Shown piece by piece: positions 18,027 to 27,746 of a stretch of 34,373 bases of DNA. The notes beneath the pieces were generated by a model. The model was not told the origin of the DNA. It did no database searches and was given only the letters and a program-made list of their open reading frames with translations. The position numbers were made by a program, and so were the translations under genes. The first letter of the stretch is position 1. Every line of letters begins with the position of its first letter. The DNA comes from Vicinamibacteraceae bacterium (GTDB lineage: Bacteria > Acidobacteriota > Vicinamibacteria > Vicinamibacterales > UBA8438), in contig JAAXGX010000057.1 in NCBI GenBank assembly GCA_012271165.1, positions 22,223 to 56,595 on the forward strand, given 5' to 3'.

Positions 18027-20847
18027 TGACGTGCTCCAGCAACGCGTCCGCGCAGCGCTCGCACACGCCCGCGGCGCCAGCCTCCGACGAGAGCTGCCGG
18101 ACGTAGCGCCAGCAGCGGGGGCACTTCTCTCCCGCGGCCGGCGCGACCTCGACGCAGGCCGCGCCGCCCGGCTCCGTCCACCGGCCGTCCGCCGCCTCGT
18201 CGTCGAGCGGCACGTTCGCGTCGCTCTCCACCGTGGCCTCCGACGTGATGAACAGGGTGGGCAGCAGGCTCTCGCACGCGGCGAGCAGCTCGGCGGTCGT
18301 GCCGCGGCAGCGCAGCGTCACGCGGGCCTCCAGCGACGTGCCGACCACCTTCTGCTGGCGCAGCCGCTCGATCTCGGCGTTCACCGCGTCGCGCACGCCG
18401 AGCAGCCGCTTCCAGCGCTGCTGCAGGCCGGGATCGAGAAGCGCCTCCCAGTCCGCCGGAAAGTCGGCGAGGTGCACGCTCTCGGCCCGCTCGCCCGGCA
18501 GGTGCCGCCACAGCTCGTCGGCCGTCACCGGCAGCAGGGGCGCGAGCAGGCGGGCCAGACCGTCGGCCATGGTGAACATGGCGGTCTGCACGGAACGCCG
18601 CGCCGCGGAGCGTGCGCCGAGGGTGTAGAGCGCGTCCTTCGAGACGTCGATGTAGAACGCGCTCAGGTCCACCGTGAGCAGCCGGCTCATCGTGTGCGAG
18701 ATCGCCTGGAACTCGTAGCGCTCGTACGCCCGCAACGTCTTCGAGACGGCGTCCGCGTAGCACGCGAGCACGTAGCGGTCCAGCTCCTGCATCCGGTCCG
18801 GCGGCACGCGGTCGGTGGCCGGCTCGAAGTCGTAGAGGTTCGCCGCCAGGATGCGCAGCGTGTTCCGGATCTTGCGGTAGGCCTCGACGACGCGGGCCAG
18901 GATCTCGGTCCCGATGCGCATCTCCTCGCGGTAGTCGACCATGGCGACCCACAGGCGGAACACCTCGGCGCCGTACTGCTCGAGGACGGTCTGCAGCTCG
19001 ACCACGTTGCCGCGCGACTTCGACATCTTGCGCCCGTGCTCGTCGACGACGAAGCCGTTGGTGACGACCTGCCGGAAGGGCGCCGCGCCGCGGGTCCCGA
19101 GGGCCACGAGCAGCGAGCTGTGGAACCAGCCGCGGTACTGATCCGAGCCTTCGAGATACAGCGCCAGCGGCCAGCCGAGCTCGGGGTGGTCGATCTGCAC
19201 CCCCTCGTGGCTCGATCCGGAGTCGAACCAGACGTCGAGGATGTCCTGCTCGCGCCGGAGGTCGTTGGCGCCGCACGACTCGCACGCGACGCCGGCCGGC
19301 ACGAAGTCGGTCAGCTCACGTTCGTACCACGCGTCGGCCCCGTGCCGCTCGAACACGCTGGCCGCGCGTTCGACGACCTCGGCGAGCAGCATCGCGTCGC
19401 CGCACGCCGTGCACTGCAGCGCCGGGATGGGCACGCCCCAGGACCGCTGCCGCGAGATGCACCAGTCCGGCCGGGTCGCCAGCATGCCGCGAATGCGTTC
19501 CTCGCCCCAGGCCGGAAACCACTCGACCCCGGCGACGGCCTCGAGCGCGCGCTCCCGCAGCGAGCCGGCGTCCATCCGGATGAACCACTGCGCCGTCGCC
19601 AGGAAGATGACCGGCTTGTGGCAGCGCCAGCAATGCGGGTAGGTGTGCTCCACGGTGTCGCGATGCCACAGCCGCCCGCGCGCCGCCAGTGCTTCCTCGA
19701 CCCGCGGGTTGGCGTCGAAGACGCGCAGGCCGCCGAACAGCTCCACGTCGGCCGTGAAGTGGCCGGCCGGTCCGACCGGCGCGTACACGTCCAGCCCGTA
19801 GCGCATGCCGGTCAGGAAGTCGTCCGCGCCGTGGCCGGGCGCCGTGTGCACCGCGCCCGTGCCCTGCTCCAGCGTCACGTAGTCCGCCAGCACGGCGACG
19901 GACTCGCGGTCGTACAGCGGGTGGCGAAACCGCAGGCCCTCCAGGTCGCGGCCCTTGAACCGGGCCAGGGGGGCGCCGAGCGGCCGGCCGGTCCGCTGCC
20001 CGATCTCGGCCGCCAGCGGCTCGGCCACGATGACCGCGCCGGCGTCGGTCGCGTAGGCCGCGTAGTCGATATCGGGGTGGAAGGCCACCGCAAGGTTCGA
20101 CGGAATCGTCCAGGGCGTCGTCGTCCAGATCAGCACGGACGGGGTCTGGCCGGCCAGCGCCGGCACGCGCTCGCCCAGGGCCCGGGCGCTGGCGCCGTCC
20201 AGCGGAAACTCGACGTAGATCGAGGGCGACGTGTGGGGCTCGTACTCCACCTCGGCCTCGGCGAGCGCCGTCCGGCAGTCGATGCACCAGTGCACGGGCT
20301 TCTTGCCCTTGTAGACCGCGCCCTGCTCGACGAACGCCCCCAGCGCGCGCACGATGGCGGCCTGGTAGCGGTAGTCCATGGTGAGGTACGGCGCATCCCA
20401 GGAGCCCAGGATGCCCAGCCGCTTGAAGTCGTCCCGCATCAGGCCCACGTACTTGTCCGCGTAGGCGCGGCACGCCCGCCGGAAGTCGGCGACGCTCATC
20501 TCGCGCTTGCGGCGGCCCAGCTCGCGATCCACCTTGAGCTCGATCGGCAGCCCGTGGCAGTCGAAGCCCGGCACGTAGGGCGCGTCGAAGCCGGCCATCG
20601 TCCGGGACTTGACCACGAAGTCCTTGAGCACCTTGTTGAGGCCCGTGCCGGTGTGGACGCGCCCGTTGGCGTACGGCGGCCCGTCGTGCAGCACGAAGCG
20701 CGGCGCGCCGGCCCGGCGCGCCCGAATGCGCTCGTACAGGCCGAGCTCCTCCCAGCGCGCCATGGCGCGCGGCTCGGCGGCCCGCAGGTTGGCCTTCATC
20801 GGAAAGCCGGTCCGGGGCAGGTTCAGGGTGTCTTTCCAGGCGGACAT
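18016..20847 (-). CDS. ileS: Isoleucyl-tRNA synthetase
   Basis: Class I aminoacyl-tRNA synthetase of 943 residues. [20 protein letters not shown] near residue 60 is the HIGH region (here HTGT), KMSKSRGN lies near 606, and the C-terminus has a zinc finger with CPRCW and CERC. The editing domain is between ([16 protein letters not shown]). Start ATG 20847 gives [17 protein letters not shown], the normal N-terminus; upstream in-frame sequence is non-coding in character. It is the first gene of the ileS-lspA-lgt-rluD-nudF group. A TACAAT on the minus strand at 20865-20860 may be its -10. Confidence 0.98.
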   Translation of the reverse strand: MSAWKDTLNLPRTGFPMKANLRAAEPRAMARWEELGLYERIRARRAGAPRFVLHDGPPYANGRVHTGTGLNKVLKDFVVKSRTMAGFDAPYVPGFDCHGLPIELKVDRELGRRKREMSVADFRRACRAYADKYVGLMRDDFKRLGILGSWDAPYLTMDYRYQAAIVRALGAFVEQGAVYKGKKPVHWCIDCRTALAEAEVEYEPHTSPSIYVEFPLDGASARALGERVPALAGQTPSVLIWTTTPWTIPSNLAVAFHPDIDYAAYATDAGAVIVAEPLAAEIGQRTGRPLGAPLARFKGRDLEGLRFRHPLYDRESVAVLADYVTLEQGTGAVHTAPGHGADDFLTGMRYGLDVYAPVGPAGHFTADVELFGGLRVFDANPRVEEALAARGRLWHRDTVEHTYPHCWRCHKPVIFLATAQWFIRMDAGSLRERALEAVAGVEWFPAWGEERIRGMLATRPDWCISRQRSWGVPIPALQCTACGDAMLLAEVVERAASVFERHGADAWYERELTDFVPAGVACESCGANDLRREQDILDVWFDSGSSHEGVQIDHPELGWPLALYLEGSDQYRGWFHSSLLVALGTRGAAPFRQVVTNGFVVDEHGRKMSKSRGNVVELQTVLEQYGAEVFRLWVAMVDYREEMRIGTEILARVVEAYRKIRNTLRILAANLYDFEPATDRVPPDRMQELDRYVLACYADAVSKTLRAYERYEFQAISHTMSRLLTVDLSAFYIDVSKDALYTLGARSAARRSVQTAMFTMADGLARLLAPLLPVTADELWRHLPGERAESVHLADFPADWEALLDPGLQQRWKRLLGVRDAVNAEIERLRQQKVVGTSLEARVTLRCRGTTAELLAACESLLPTLFITSEATVESDANVPLDDEAADGRWTEPGGAACVEVAPAAGEKCPRCWRYVRQLSSEAGAAGVCERCADALLEHVSAG

Positions 20848-20906
20848 GCCGATCGTTCCATTGTAGTGCAAAGCGCCCGCGCCCCCGGCCGGGCCGGAGG
20901 GGTCTG

Positions 20907-20912
20907 TATAAT
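20907..20912 (+). promoter_or_regulatory. Candidate -10 of the HAD gene
   Basis: TATAAT, 22 nt before ATG 20935 and directly preceded by TG. No -35 hexamer is seen at 16-18 nt upstream, which is GC-only sequence. Confidence 0.4.
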
Positions 20913-20934
20913 CGCCAACACGCTGCCTGGTCCC

Positions 20935-21630
20935 ATGACCACGACCGCCGTTTTCTTCGATGTCGACTTCACCCTGATCCATCCTGGGCCGACGTTCGAC
21001 GGCGAGGGTTACCGGCGGTTCGCGGCCAGGCACGGATTCGCGGTCGACCCGGACCGGTTCGCCGCGGCAGTCGCCGCCGCCTCCAGCACGCTGGCCCCGG
21101 CGCAGGACGGCGTCTACCGCCCGGCGCTGTTCATCACCTACGCCCGGCGCGTGCTGCAGGAGATGGGGGGCGCCGGGCCCGGGGTCGCCGCGTGCGCCCG
21201 CGAGGTCCACGACGAGTGGGCCAGGTGCGGGCACTTCGCCCTGTACGACGACGTCCGGCCGGCGGTGCGCCGGCTGCACGCCGCCGGCGTCCGCATCGGG
21301 CTCATCTCGAACACCCACCGCTGCCTGGCGTCGTTCCAGCGGCACTTCGACCTGCAGCCCTACATCAGCGGCGCCGTCTCGTCCTCCGAACATGGCTACA
21401 TGAAGCCCCATCCCAGCATCTTCCGCAAGGCGCTGCGGCTCGTGGGAGTGGCCGCGTCCGAGTCGGTCATGGTCGGCGACAGCGTGGCCCACGACGTCGA
21501 GGGCGCCCGCCGGGTGGGAATGCGGGGCGTCCTGCTCTCGCGGTCCGCCGCGGCGCAGGGCAGCGCGCCCGAGGGCGTTCCCGTGATTCGCTCGCTCGCA
21601 GAGCTCCCGCGCCTGCTGCCCGCGCTCTGA
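20935..21630 (+). CDS. HAD-superfamily phosphatase
   Basis: 231 residues. The haloacid-dehalogenase motifs are complete: [10 protein letters not shown] with both catalytic Asp near residue 10, ISNTHR (motif II), [12 protein letters not shown] (motif III Lys) and [17 protein letters not shown] (motif IV). A helical cap lies between motifs I and II. It resembles the YjjG/REG-2-like group, which dephosphorylates small metabolites or nucleotides; the substrate is unknown. Start ATG 20935 lies 22 nt after a TATAAT. It is divergent from ileS and converges on the HIT gene with a single base between stops. Confidence 0.9.
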   Translation: MTTTAVFFDVDFTLIHPGPTFDGEGYRRFAARHGFAVDPDRFAAAVAAASSTLAPAQDGVYRPALFITYARRVLQEMGGAGPGVAACAREVHDEWARCGHFALYDDVRPAVRRLHAAGVRIGLISNTHRCLASFQRHFDLQPYISGAVSSSEHGYMKPHPSIFRKALRLVGVAASESVMVGDSVAHDVEGARRVGMRGVLLSRSAAAQGSAPEGVPVIRSLAELPRLLPAL

Positions 21631-21631
21631 A

Positions 21632-21976
21632 CTAGCCCGGGGGCCAGGCCAGCTTGCGGCCGCCGAGCAGGTGCAGGTGGATGTGGTACACCGACTGTCC
21701 GGCGTCGGCGTTGCAGTTGAAGACGGTCCGGTAGCCGGCCTCGGCAAAGCCCCGGTCCCGGGCGATGAGCGCGGCGCGCCGGACCATCCGGCCGACGAGG
21801 TCGTGGTCGTCCGCCAGCAGGTCGTTCAGCGTCGCGATGTGGCGCCGGGGGACGATCAGGACGTGCGTCGGCGCGCCGGGGTTGATGTCCTCGAAGGCGA
21901 CGAGATCGCCGTCCTCGTGGACCAGCGTTGCCGGCACGTCGCGATCGATGATCTTGCAGAAGAGACAGTCGGCCAT
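21632..21976 (-). CDS. HIT-family nucleotide hydrolase
   Basis: Histidine-triad protein of 114 residues, cytoplasmic. [13 protein letters not shown] opens the protein, and [10 protein letters not shown] near residue 100 is the His-x-His-x-His active site of the HINT branch, which hydrolyses AMP-lysine-type phosphoramidates. It starts 3 nt after the prmC stop and is the last gene of moaE-moaD-prfA-prmC-hit. Its substrate in this organism is not known. Confidence 0.93.
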   Translation of the reverse strand: MADCLFCKIIDRDVPATLVHEDGDLVAFEDINPGAPTHVLIVPRRHIATLNDLLADDHDLVGRMVRRAALIARDRGFAEAGYRTVFNCNADAGQSVYHIHLHLLGGRKLAWPPG

Positions 21977-21979
21977 GGT

Positions 21980-22846
21980 TCAGGCGCGCGCGGCGCGGCG
22001 TCGTACGACGAGGGTGCGGGCGAAGCCCTGGAGGTCGCGGCGGACCCGGACGAGGGCGAGCTGCGGCAGGACGGCGACCGCGCCGCGGACGGCCGGGGCC
22101 TGGCCGCTGCCGAGCTCCAGCGCGAGATGGCCGCCGGGGGCCAGTTGCCGGGCCGCGGCGTCCAGCAGACGCCGGACGACATCCAGGCCGTCGCGTCCGC
22201 CGGCCAGCGCCAGGCGGGGCTCGAAGTCGCGCACCTCCGGCGGGAGGCCGGCGATGTCGTCGTCCGCCACGTAGGGGGGGTTGGCCACGATCACGTCCGG
22301 CGCGGCGCCCACGCCGTCCAGGCAGGACGTGCGGACCCAGGCGATCCGGGTGTCCACGCCGTGGCGGGCCGCGTTGCGGCGCGCCACGGCCAGCGCGGCG
22401 GCGGAGACGTCGGTGGCGATGATGCGGGCTCGCGGCAGCTCGGTCGCCAGCGCGATCGCCACGCAGCCGGATCCGGTGCAGACGTCGGCCAGCAGGGGCG
22501 CCGCGCGCGGGCCGCGCACGAGACGCAGCGCTTCCTCGACCAGCAGCTCGGTCTCGGGACGCGGCGTGAGCACGCTGGGCCCCACCTCGAGCTCGAGGCC
22601 CCAGAACTCGCGCCGGCCGACGATGGCGGCCACGGGCTCGCGGCCCGCGCGACGGTCGAGAGCGGCGTCGTAGGCCGTCCCGAAGCCGCGCGGCGCGGCG
22701 TCCCGCCGGCCGCACAGGTACGCCGCCCGGTCCCAGCCCAGGACGTGGCGCGCGAGCACCTCGGCGTCGAGCGCCGCGACGTCCGGCGGCAGTCCCGCGG
22801 CGACGAGCCGCGACGTGGCGGCCCCGACCCGCTCGACGACGGTCAC
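21980..22846 (-). CDS. prmC: Release factor glutamine methyltransferase
   Basis: SAM-dependent enzyme of 288 residues that methylates the Gln of the GGQ motif in release factors. The catalytic NPPY is in [12 protein letters not shown] near residue 189, the SAM loop is [15 protein letters not shown], and the N-terminal helical domain ends in [11 protein letters not shown] 22846 overlaps the stop of prfA by 4 nt (GTGA), and the pair prfA-prmC is a classic coupling of enzyme and substrate. Confidence 0.96.
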   Translation of the reverse strand: MTVVERVGAATSRLVAAGLPPDVAALDAEVLARHVLGWDRAAYLCGRRDAAPRGFGTAYDAALDRRAGREPVAAIVGRREFWGLELEVGPSVLTPRPETELLVEEALRLVRGPRAAPLLADVCTGSGCVAIALATELPRARIIATDVSAAALAVARRNAARHGVDTRIAWVRTSCLDGVGAAPDVIVANPPYVADDDIAGLPPEVRDFEPRLALAGGRDGLDVVRRLLDAAARQLAPGGHLALELGSGQAPAVRGAVAVLPQLALVRVRRDLQGFARTLVVRRRAARA

Positions 22847-23916
22847 GACGCCGCGACCTCGGCCTTCAACTGCTCGGCCTGGTAGTGCGTCACGAGCGCG
22901 CCGATCATCTCGTCGAGGTCGCCGTTCAGCATCTCCGTCAGCCGGTGGAAGGTGGCGCCGATGCGGTGGTCCGTGATCCGGCTCTGGGGAAAGTTGTAGG
23001 TCCGGATCTTCTCCGAGCGCTCGCCGCTGCCGACCTGGCTGCGCCGGTCCTGGGCGATCTCCTGCTGCTGCTGCGCGAGCTCGAGCTCGTAGAGCCGCGA
23101 GCGCAGGACCTTCATCGCCTTCGCCTTGTTCTTGATCTGCGACTTCTCGTCCTGCTGCGACACGACCAGCCCGGTCGGCAGGTGGGTGATGCGGACCGCG
23201 GAGTACGTCGTGTTCACGCTCTGGCCGCCGGGCCCGCTCGAGCAGAAGGTGTCGATCCGGAGATCCTTGGCATCGATCTGGACGTCGACCTCCTCGGCCT
23301 CCGGCAGCACGGCCACCGTCGCGGTCGACGTATGGATCCGGCCGCTTGCCTCCGTCGCCGGCACCCGCTGCACCCGGTGCACGCCGCTCTCGTACTTCAG
23401 CCGGCTGTACACCCGGCGGCCCTCGACGAGGGCGACAATCTCCTTCACGGCGCCGACGCCGGTCTCGTTGAGCGACAGCACCTCGACCCGCCAGCCCTGG
23501 CCTTCGGCGAAGCGCGAGTACATCCGGAACAGGTCCCCCGCGAACAGGCCCGCCTCGTCGCCGCCGGTGCCGGCCCTGATCTCGAGCACCACGTTGCGCT
23601 CGTCGTTGGGGTCCTTCGGCAGCAGCAGCACCTTGATCTCGGCGAGCAGCGCCTCGCGGCGGTCGCCCAGCTCGCGCAGCTCCTGCTCGGCCAGGGCCCG
23701 CATCTCCGGGTCGTCGCCGCCGGCAAGCTCGCGCGCCTGCCCGATCTCCTTCTCCACCGTCTTGTAGTCGCGGAACCTGTCGACGAGCGGCTGTATCTCG
23801 GCGAGCGCCTTGGTGTGCGCACGGTACTCGGCCGGATCCGCCTGCACCGCGGCATCGCTGACGAGCCCCATCAGCGTCTGGTAGCGCTGCTCGACCCTCT
23901 CGAGCTTGTCGTACAT
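22843..23916 (-). CDS. prfA: Peptide chain release factor 1
   Basis: 357 residues, reads UAA and UAG. The stop-codon recognition tripeptide is PAT, in [14 protein letters not shown] near residue 187, which is the RF1 form (RF2 has SPF). The catalytic GGQ is in [18 protein letters not shown] near 231. It is followed directly by prmC. RF1 does not read UGA, which matters in a genome with a tRNA-Sec. Confidence 0.97.
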   Translation of the reverse strand: MYDKLERVEQRYQTLMGLVSDAAVQADPAEYRAHTKALAEIQPLVDRFRDYKTVEKEIGQARELAGGDDPEMRALAEQELRELGDRREALLAEIKVLLLPKDPNDERNVVLEIRAGTGGDEAGLFAGDLFRMYSRFAEGQGWRVEVLSLNETGVGAVKEIVALVEGRRVYSRLKYESGVHRVQRVPATEASGRIHTSTATVAVLPEAEEVDVQIDAKDLRIDTFCSSGPGGQSVNTTYSAVRITHLPTGLVVSQQDEKSQIKNKAKAMKVLRSRLYELELAQQQQEIAQDRRSQVGSGERSEKIRTYNFPQSRITDHRIGATFHRLTEMLNGDLDEMIGALVTHYQAEQLKAEVAAS

Positions 23917-23968
23917 CGGTACGTCCTGAGCGTGCCGGCCGCCCGCGGCCGGACCCTGTCGCCGCCCG

Positions 23969-24214
23969 TCAGCCTCCCGACACGGGCGGCAGGAACGCCA
24001 CCTCGTCGCCGTCGGCCAAGCGGCGGCTCATCTTCGCGTACTCTGCGTTGACCGCGGCCGACACGGCGTCGCGGTAGGTGTCGAGCTCCGCGTACTCGCT
24101 GGCCAGCAGGTCCCACAGGACGCGCGCCGTCGCGCCGTCAGGCAGCTCGCGCGTGAGCTCGCCGGCGCCCGTGATGTCGCGCAGCCGGGCGAACAGGCGC
24201 ACGGTCACGCGCAT
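23969..24214 (-). CDS. moaD: Molybdopterin synthase small subunit (sulfur carrier)
   Basis: Ubiquitin-fold sulfur carrier of 81 residues that donates thiocarboxylate sulfur to cPMP during molybdenum cofactor synthesis. It begins [16 protein letters not shown] and ends PPVSGG with the essential terminal Gly-Gly. It overlaps the end of moaE by 10 nt, so the two synthase subunits are co-translated. Confidence 0.95.
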   Translation of the reverse strand: MRVTVRLFARLRDITGAGELTRELPDGATARVLWDLLASEYAELDTYRDAVSAAVNAEYAKMSRRLADGDEVAFLPPVSGG

Positions 24215-24699
24215 GCCCGTCGATACGCGTCCTCGCGCGCCGCGCTGTCGTCGGGGTCGGCCAGCGCCCCTTCAATCCAGACGTGTCCGCCCTCGAAGAA
24301 CTCGTGCTTCCAGATCGGCGCGATCTGCTTGACGCGCTCGATGGCGTAGCGGCAGGCGGAGAACGCCTCGGCGCGATGCGGCGACGCGGCGGCAATCGCC
24401 ACGCTCGCCTCGCCCACCTCCAGCGTGCCGAGCCGATGGTGGACGGCCAGCCGCACCTCGGGCCAGCGCTCGAGCGCCTCGGCCGCAATCCGCTCGAAGG
24501 CCTTGACGGCCAGCGGCTCGTAGGATTCGTACTCGAGCCGGAGGACGCGCTTGCCCAGGTTCTGGCGGCGGACCAGGCCGAGGAACGACGTGACCGCGCC
24601 GGCCGTCGTTTCCGGCGCGCCGCCGCCTTCGCCCACCGCGCGCACGACATCGTCGAGGTGCAGCGGACGACTGGTCACGACGAACCGGGAAACCGACAT
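24205..24699 (-). CDS. moaE: Molybdopterin synthase catalytic subunit
   Basis: 164 residues; with MoaD it converts cPMP to molybdopterin. Family blocks are visible: GAVTSFLGLVR, YESYEPLAVKAFERIAAEAL, VHHRLGTLEVGEASVAIA and the active-site Lys segment KQIAPIWKHEFFEGG. Start: ATG 24699 is preferred over a far upstream one at 24774, since an extended -10 (TGCTATACT) ends only 6 nt before it. That would make the mRNA leaderless. First gene of moaE-moaD-prfA-prmC-hit. Confidence 0.95.
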   Translation of the reverse strand: MSVSRFVVTSRPLHLDDVVRAVGEGGGAPETTAGAVTSFLGLVRRQNLGKRVLRLEYESYEPLAVKAFERIAAEALERWPEVRLAVHHRLGTLEVGEASVAIAAASPHRAEAFSACRYAIERVKQIAPIWKHEFFEGGHVWIEGALADPDDSAAREDAYRRACA

Positions 24700-24705
24700 T
24701 TTCGG

Positions 24706-24714
24706 AGTATAGCA
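24706..24714 (-). promoter_or_regulatory. Extended -10 promoter of moaE, predicted leaderless
   Basis: TGCTATACT on the minus strand with its last base 6 nt from the A of the moaE ATG. The transcription start should fall on or next to that A. No -35 element is evident, as expected for an extended -10. Confidence 0.55.
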
Positions 24715-24718
24715 GGGG

Positions 24719-25497
<779 letters not shown>

Positions 25498-25501
<4 letters not shown>

Positions 25502-26319
25502 CCGCCGGGGGCCGGCGCGAAGACGAGCAGGTACTGGTAGCGCAGGAATCGCTCGTGGGCGAGCAGGCGCAGTCCGGCCCGCTCGGCGTTCCCGATGACG
25601 AGGCGGGGCTCGATCCGCTCCTCCAGCGGCGGCCCCGGCCCGCCGCCGTCGAGCGTGAAGTCGACGATGCCGAGCCGCCCGTCCGGCTTGAGCGAGGCCA
25701 CGACATTGCCCAGCAGCGTGACGGGATCGGCGATCTCCGGATACGTGCCGACGATGAGCACGGCGTCGAGGGCGGCCGGCAGCCGGGGGTCGCTGGCCGT
25801 GCCGAGAATGGTGCGCACGTTGGTGAGGCCCTCGCGGCCGACCCGGCGGGAGATCGACTCGATCATGCGGGGCTGGATGTCCTGGGCGTAGACCAGCCCG
25901 CCGGGCCCGACGCGGCGGGCCAGCCGGACGGTGAACCAGCCGCCGCCCGCCCCGAGGTCGGCCACCCTGGCGCCGCCCGTGATGCCGAGCGCGTCCATGA
26001 CCTCGTTCGGCATCTGCCAGGCGTCGCGGTCGGGGCCCTCGAGGATGCCGAGGTCCTCGGGCGGGAAGAGCCTGCTGTGCGGCACGCGGTCCTGCGCGGC
26101 CGCCGGGACGAGGAGCAGCGCCGCCAGGGCGAGACCGCCAGCCAGGAGTCTGCGCCGTAGAACGGTGCAGGCTCCTGGGAGGGTTGGTTGGGCGGTAATC
26201 GGAGCCGCAGGCGACGATTTCCGGGCCAGGAGTCTGTTCCGTAGCACGGTGCAGACTCCTGGGAGGGTTGGTTGGGCGGTAATCGGAGCCGCAGGCGACG
26301 ATTTCCGGGCTAGTCGCAT
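25498..26319 (-). CDS. Exported class I SAM-dependent methyltransferase with repeat-extended N-terminus
   Basis: 273 residues as written. The C-terminal 200 form a Rossmann methyltransferase: VADLGAGGGWFTVRLA (SAM loop), YAQDIQPRMIESI and GIVDFTLDGG. Just before it lies a signal peptide-like stretch (LRRRLLAGGLALAALLLV followed by PAAAQ), unusual because SAM is cytoplasmic. Upstream of that, two in-frame 28-residue copies of LARKSSPAAPITAQPTLPG plus flank are encoded by the tandem R1 element at 26141-26308. The only ATG is at 26319, inside the end of fdhE; a GTG in the upstream repeat copy is the alternative, and no start lies between the repeats and the signal peptide. Either the repeats are translated or they replaced the original start. 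Confidence 0.8.
26141..26308. repeat. Tandem R1 element, 2 x 84 nt
   Basis: Two head-to-tail copies (26141-26224, 26225-26308) differing at only a few positions, all in the hairpin half. Each has a 30-nt-class stem-loop (first copy 26143-26158 with 26162-26177, 16 bp with a 3-nt loop) followed by a 47-nt tail that includes GGGTTGGTTGG. The period is 28 codons, so the methyltransferase frame stays open across both. Confidence 0.9.
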
Positions 26320-27242
26320 GGATCGCGATTATATGCGTGGACCTCGCGCATCGGAGGCCGCGCATACCCGCGCTCCGCCGCGCCCGCGTCGAGGTCGCTG
26401 GACGCCAGATCCTCTACCGGCAGCAGCTCGAACGGCGTGGGGGCCGCCACGGTCAGGCTCTTGAGGTAGCCGCCGCAGGTGCGGCACAGCTCGAGGCGCC
26501 GCACCGCCTGCTCGGCCTCGGTGAGCGCCGCCGCCAGCAGCGCGGTCCCGTCCTCGGTGCAGTAGATGCACCGCCGGGTGGGCGGCCGCCACGCGGCGCC
26601 GCAGAACGAGCAGCGCAGGCTCCGGGCGTCGTCCACGACCTCGGACAGCGCCGGCCATGAGCCGCACGCGGGGCAGGAGCCCTCGTCCCAGGCGTCCAGC
26701 GCGGCGCGCAACGCGATGTCGCCGGCCGCCGCGCCGGTCAGGCAGCGGGACTGCAGCCGGTGCGCGAGCGGCGCCACGGCCAGCTCCGCAACCAGCCAGA
26801 GCAGGTCGGGGGCGACGCCGACGTGGTGGGCCTTCGTCCGTATGGCGTGCTGCTGGCGCAGCAGCGACGCGGCGAGCAGCGAGCCGAGGTCGATCTCGCG
26901 CCTCTCGAGCGCGCTCCGCAGGCGCGCCGCCGGGCCGGCGGCGCCGCCCCGGGCGAAGTCGTCGCAGAAGGCCAGCACGAACGATTCGAAGCGGTCCGGG
27001 TCCAGCTCGACGGCGCTGTCCGCCAGCACGGGGCGCTTCGCGTTCAGTCTCGAAACGGCCTCGGCGGGCGCCAGCGCCAGCGGCGGCGGCTGCTGCTCGT
27101 CGAGCGCCGCGCCCAGCGCGAGGCTCCGCCCGACCAGCCGGCGTTGGAGGTCGATGGCCGCGGCGAGGTCGGGCCGCGCGCTCGCGAGCGAGGCCCACCG
27201 CCGGCGGGCCCTCTCCAGCAACCGGTCGGCGTGCACCCGCAT
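26310..27242 (-). CDS. fdhE: Formate dehydrogenase accessory protein FdhE
   Basis: 310 residues, the same length as E. coli FdhE. Four CxxC motifs lie in the C-terminal half: SCPACGSWP near 189, LRCSFCGAAW near 210, RCIYCTEDG near 224 and LCRTCGGYLK near 251. These bind iron in the rubredoxin-like fold of the family. FdhE is needed for maturation of respiratory, selenocysteine-containing formate dehydrogenases. No fdh structural gene is in the window, but tRNA-Sec lies 4 kb away. It is the first gene of a minus-strand series running on to the exported methyltransferase. Confidence 0.9.
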   Translation of the reverse strand: MRVHADRLLERARRRWASLASARPDLAAAIDLQRRLVGRSLALGAALDEQQPPPLALAPAEAVSRLNAKRPVLADSAVELDPDRFESFVLAFCDDFARGGAAGPAARLRSALERREIDLGSLLAASLLRQQHAIRTKAHHVGVAPDLLWLVAELAVAPLAHRLQSRCLTGAAAGDIALRAALDAWDEGSCPACGSWPALSEVVDDARSLRCSFCGAAWRPPTRRCIYCTEDGTALLAAALTEAEQAVRRLELCRTCGGYLKSLTVAAPTPFELLPVEDLASSDLDAGAAERGYARPPMREVHAYNRDPCD

Positions 27243-27297
27243 AGGGTAGCAAAGTGCCCGGGACGCCCGGCGCGTGCCGGAGGGGAGCCCGGTCGGC

Positions 27298-27303
27298 TAT
27301 AAT
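27298..27303 (+). promoter_or_regulatory. -10 element of erpA
   Basis: TATAAT, ending 7 nt before ATG 27311. No recognisable -35 hexamer. If transcription starts at the usual distance, the mRNA begins on or next to that ATG. Confidence 0.5.
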
Positions 27304-27310
27304 ATGGTCC

Positions 27311-27688
27311 ATGGCAGTGGAAGGCATGGGTGCGATGGAGACAAGCGGATCGACCGTTCCCGTCAGCGTCACCGAGGCGGCGGCGAGCAAGATCGGGCAG
27401 TTGCTGGCCGACGAGGAGAAGCGTGAGGCGGGCCTCCGGGTGTTCGTTCAGGGCGGGGGCTGCTCCGGATTCCAGTACGGATTGATGATCGAGGAGGGCG
27501 CCGGGGATCCGGACGCCGATCGCATCTTTCAGTCGAACGGCGTCACGCTCTTCGTCGACCCCATCAGCATTCGGTACCTGACTGGCGCTGAAGTGGACTT
27601 CGTCGACAACCTGATGGGCGGCGGCTTCACGATCAAGAACCCGAACGCCAAGTCGACCTGCGGCTGCGGCCAGTCGTTCGGCGCCTAG
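27311..27688 (+). CDS. erpA: Iron-sulfur cluster insertion protein, ErpA/IscA type
   Basis: A-type Fe-S carrier of 125 residues. The three conserved cysteines are present: GGGCSGFQYG in the middle, and CGCG in KSTCGCGQSF at the C-terminus. VSVTEAAASKIGQLL is the standard N-terminal block. Start is uncertain: ATG 27311 lies 7 nt after a TATAAT and would be leaderless, whereas ATG 27335 has GGAAGG 10 nt upstream and gives 117 residues. It delivers clusters to client enzymes. It is divergent from fdhE. Its stop codon lies inside an R1 hairpin. Confidence 0.95.
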   Translation: MAVEGMGAMETSGSTVPVSVTEAAASKIGQLLADEEKREAGLRVFVQGGGCSGFQYGLMIEEGAGDPDADRIFQSNGVTLFVDPISIRYLTGAEVDFVDNLMGGGFTIKNPNAKSTCGCGQSFGA

Positions 27689-27719
27689 GAGTCTGCGCCG
27701 TTCTACGGCGCGGACTCCT
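27687..27719 (+). repeat. R1 hairpin repeat overlapping the erpA stop
   Basis: A 15-bp stem (27687-27701 with 27705-27719) and 3-nt loop. It is followed by GGGTTGGTTGG and then by a diverged copy of the R1 tail that reaches GGAGCCGCAG at 27749-27758. The first stem bases are part of the erpA TAG; the tail includes the start codon of the next gene. Confidence 0.8.
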
Positions 27720-27746
27720 GCAGGGTTGGTTGGAATCAACCGGGAG

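Noticed and set aside
18031-20934. A plus-strand open frame of about 970 codons opposite ileS, fused in frame to the HAD gene
   Set aside because: The translation opposite ileS is low-complexity and Arg/Val-rich. The HAD domain starts cleanly at ATG 20935 behind a TATAAT.
20848-21747. Long in-frame N-terminal extension of ileS
   Set aside because: The sequence before MSAWKD covers the divergent promoter and the opposite HAD gene and has no synthetase character.
25502-26319. A thiamine-pyrophosphate riboswitch upstream of thiD
   Set aside because: The sequence upstream of thiD is the coding region of the methyltransferase, and no conserved THI-box bases are seen.
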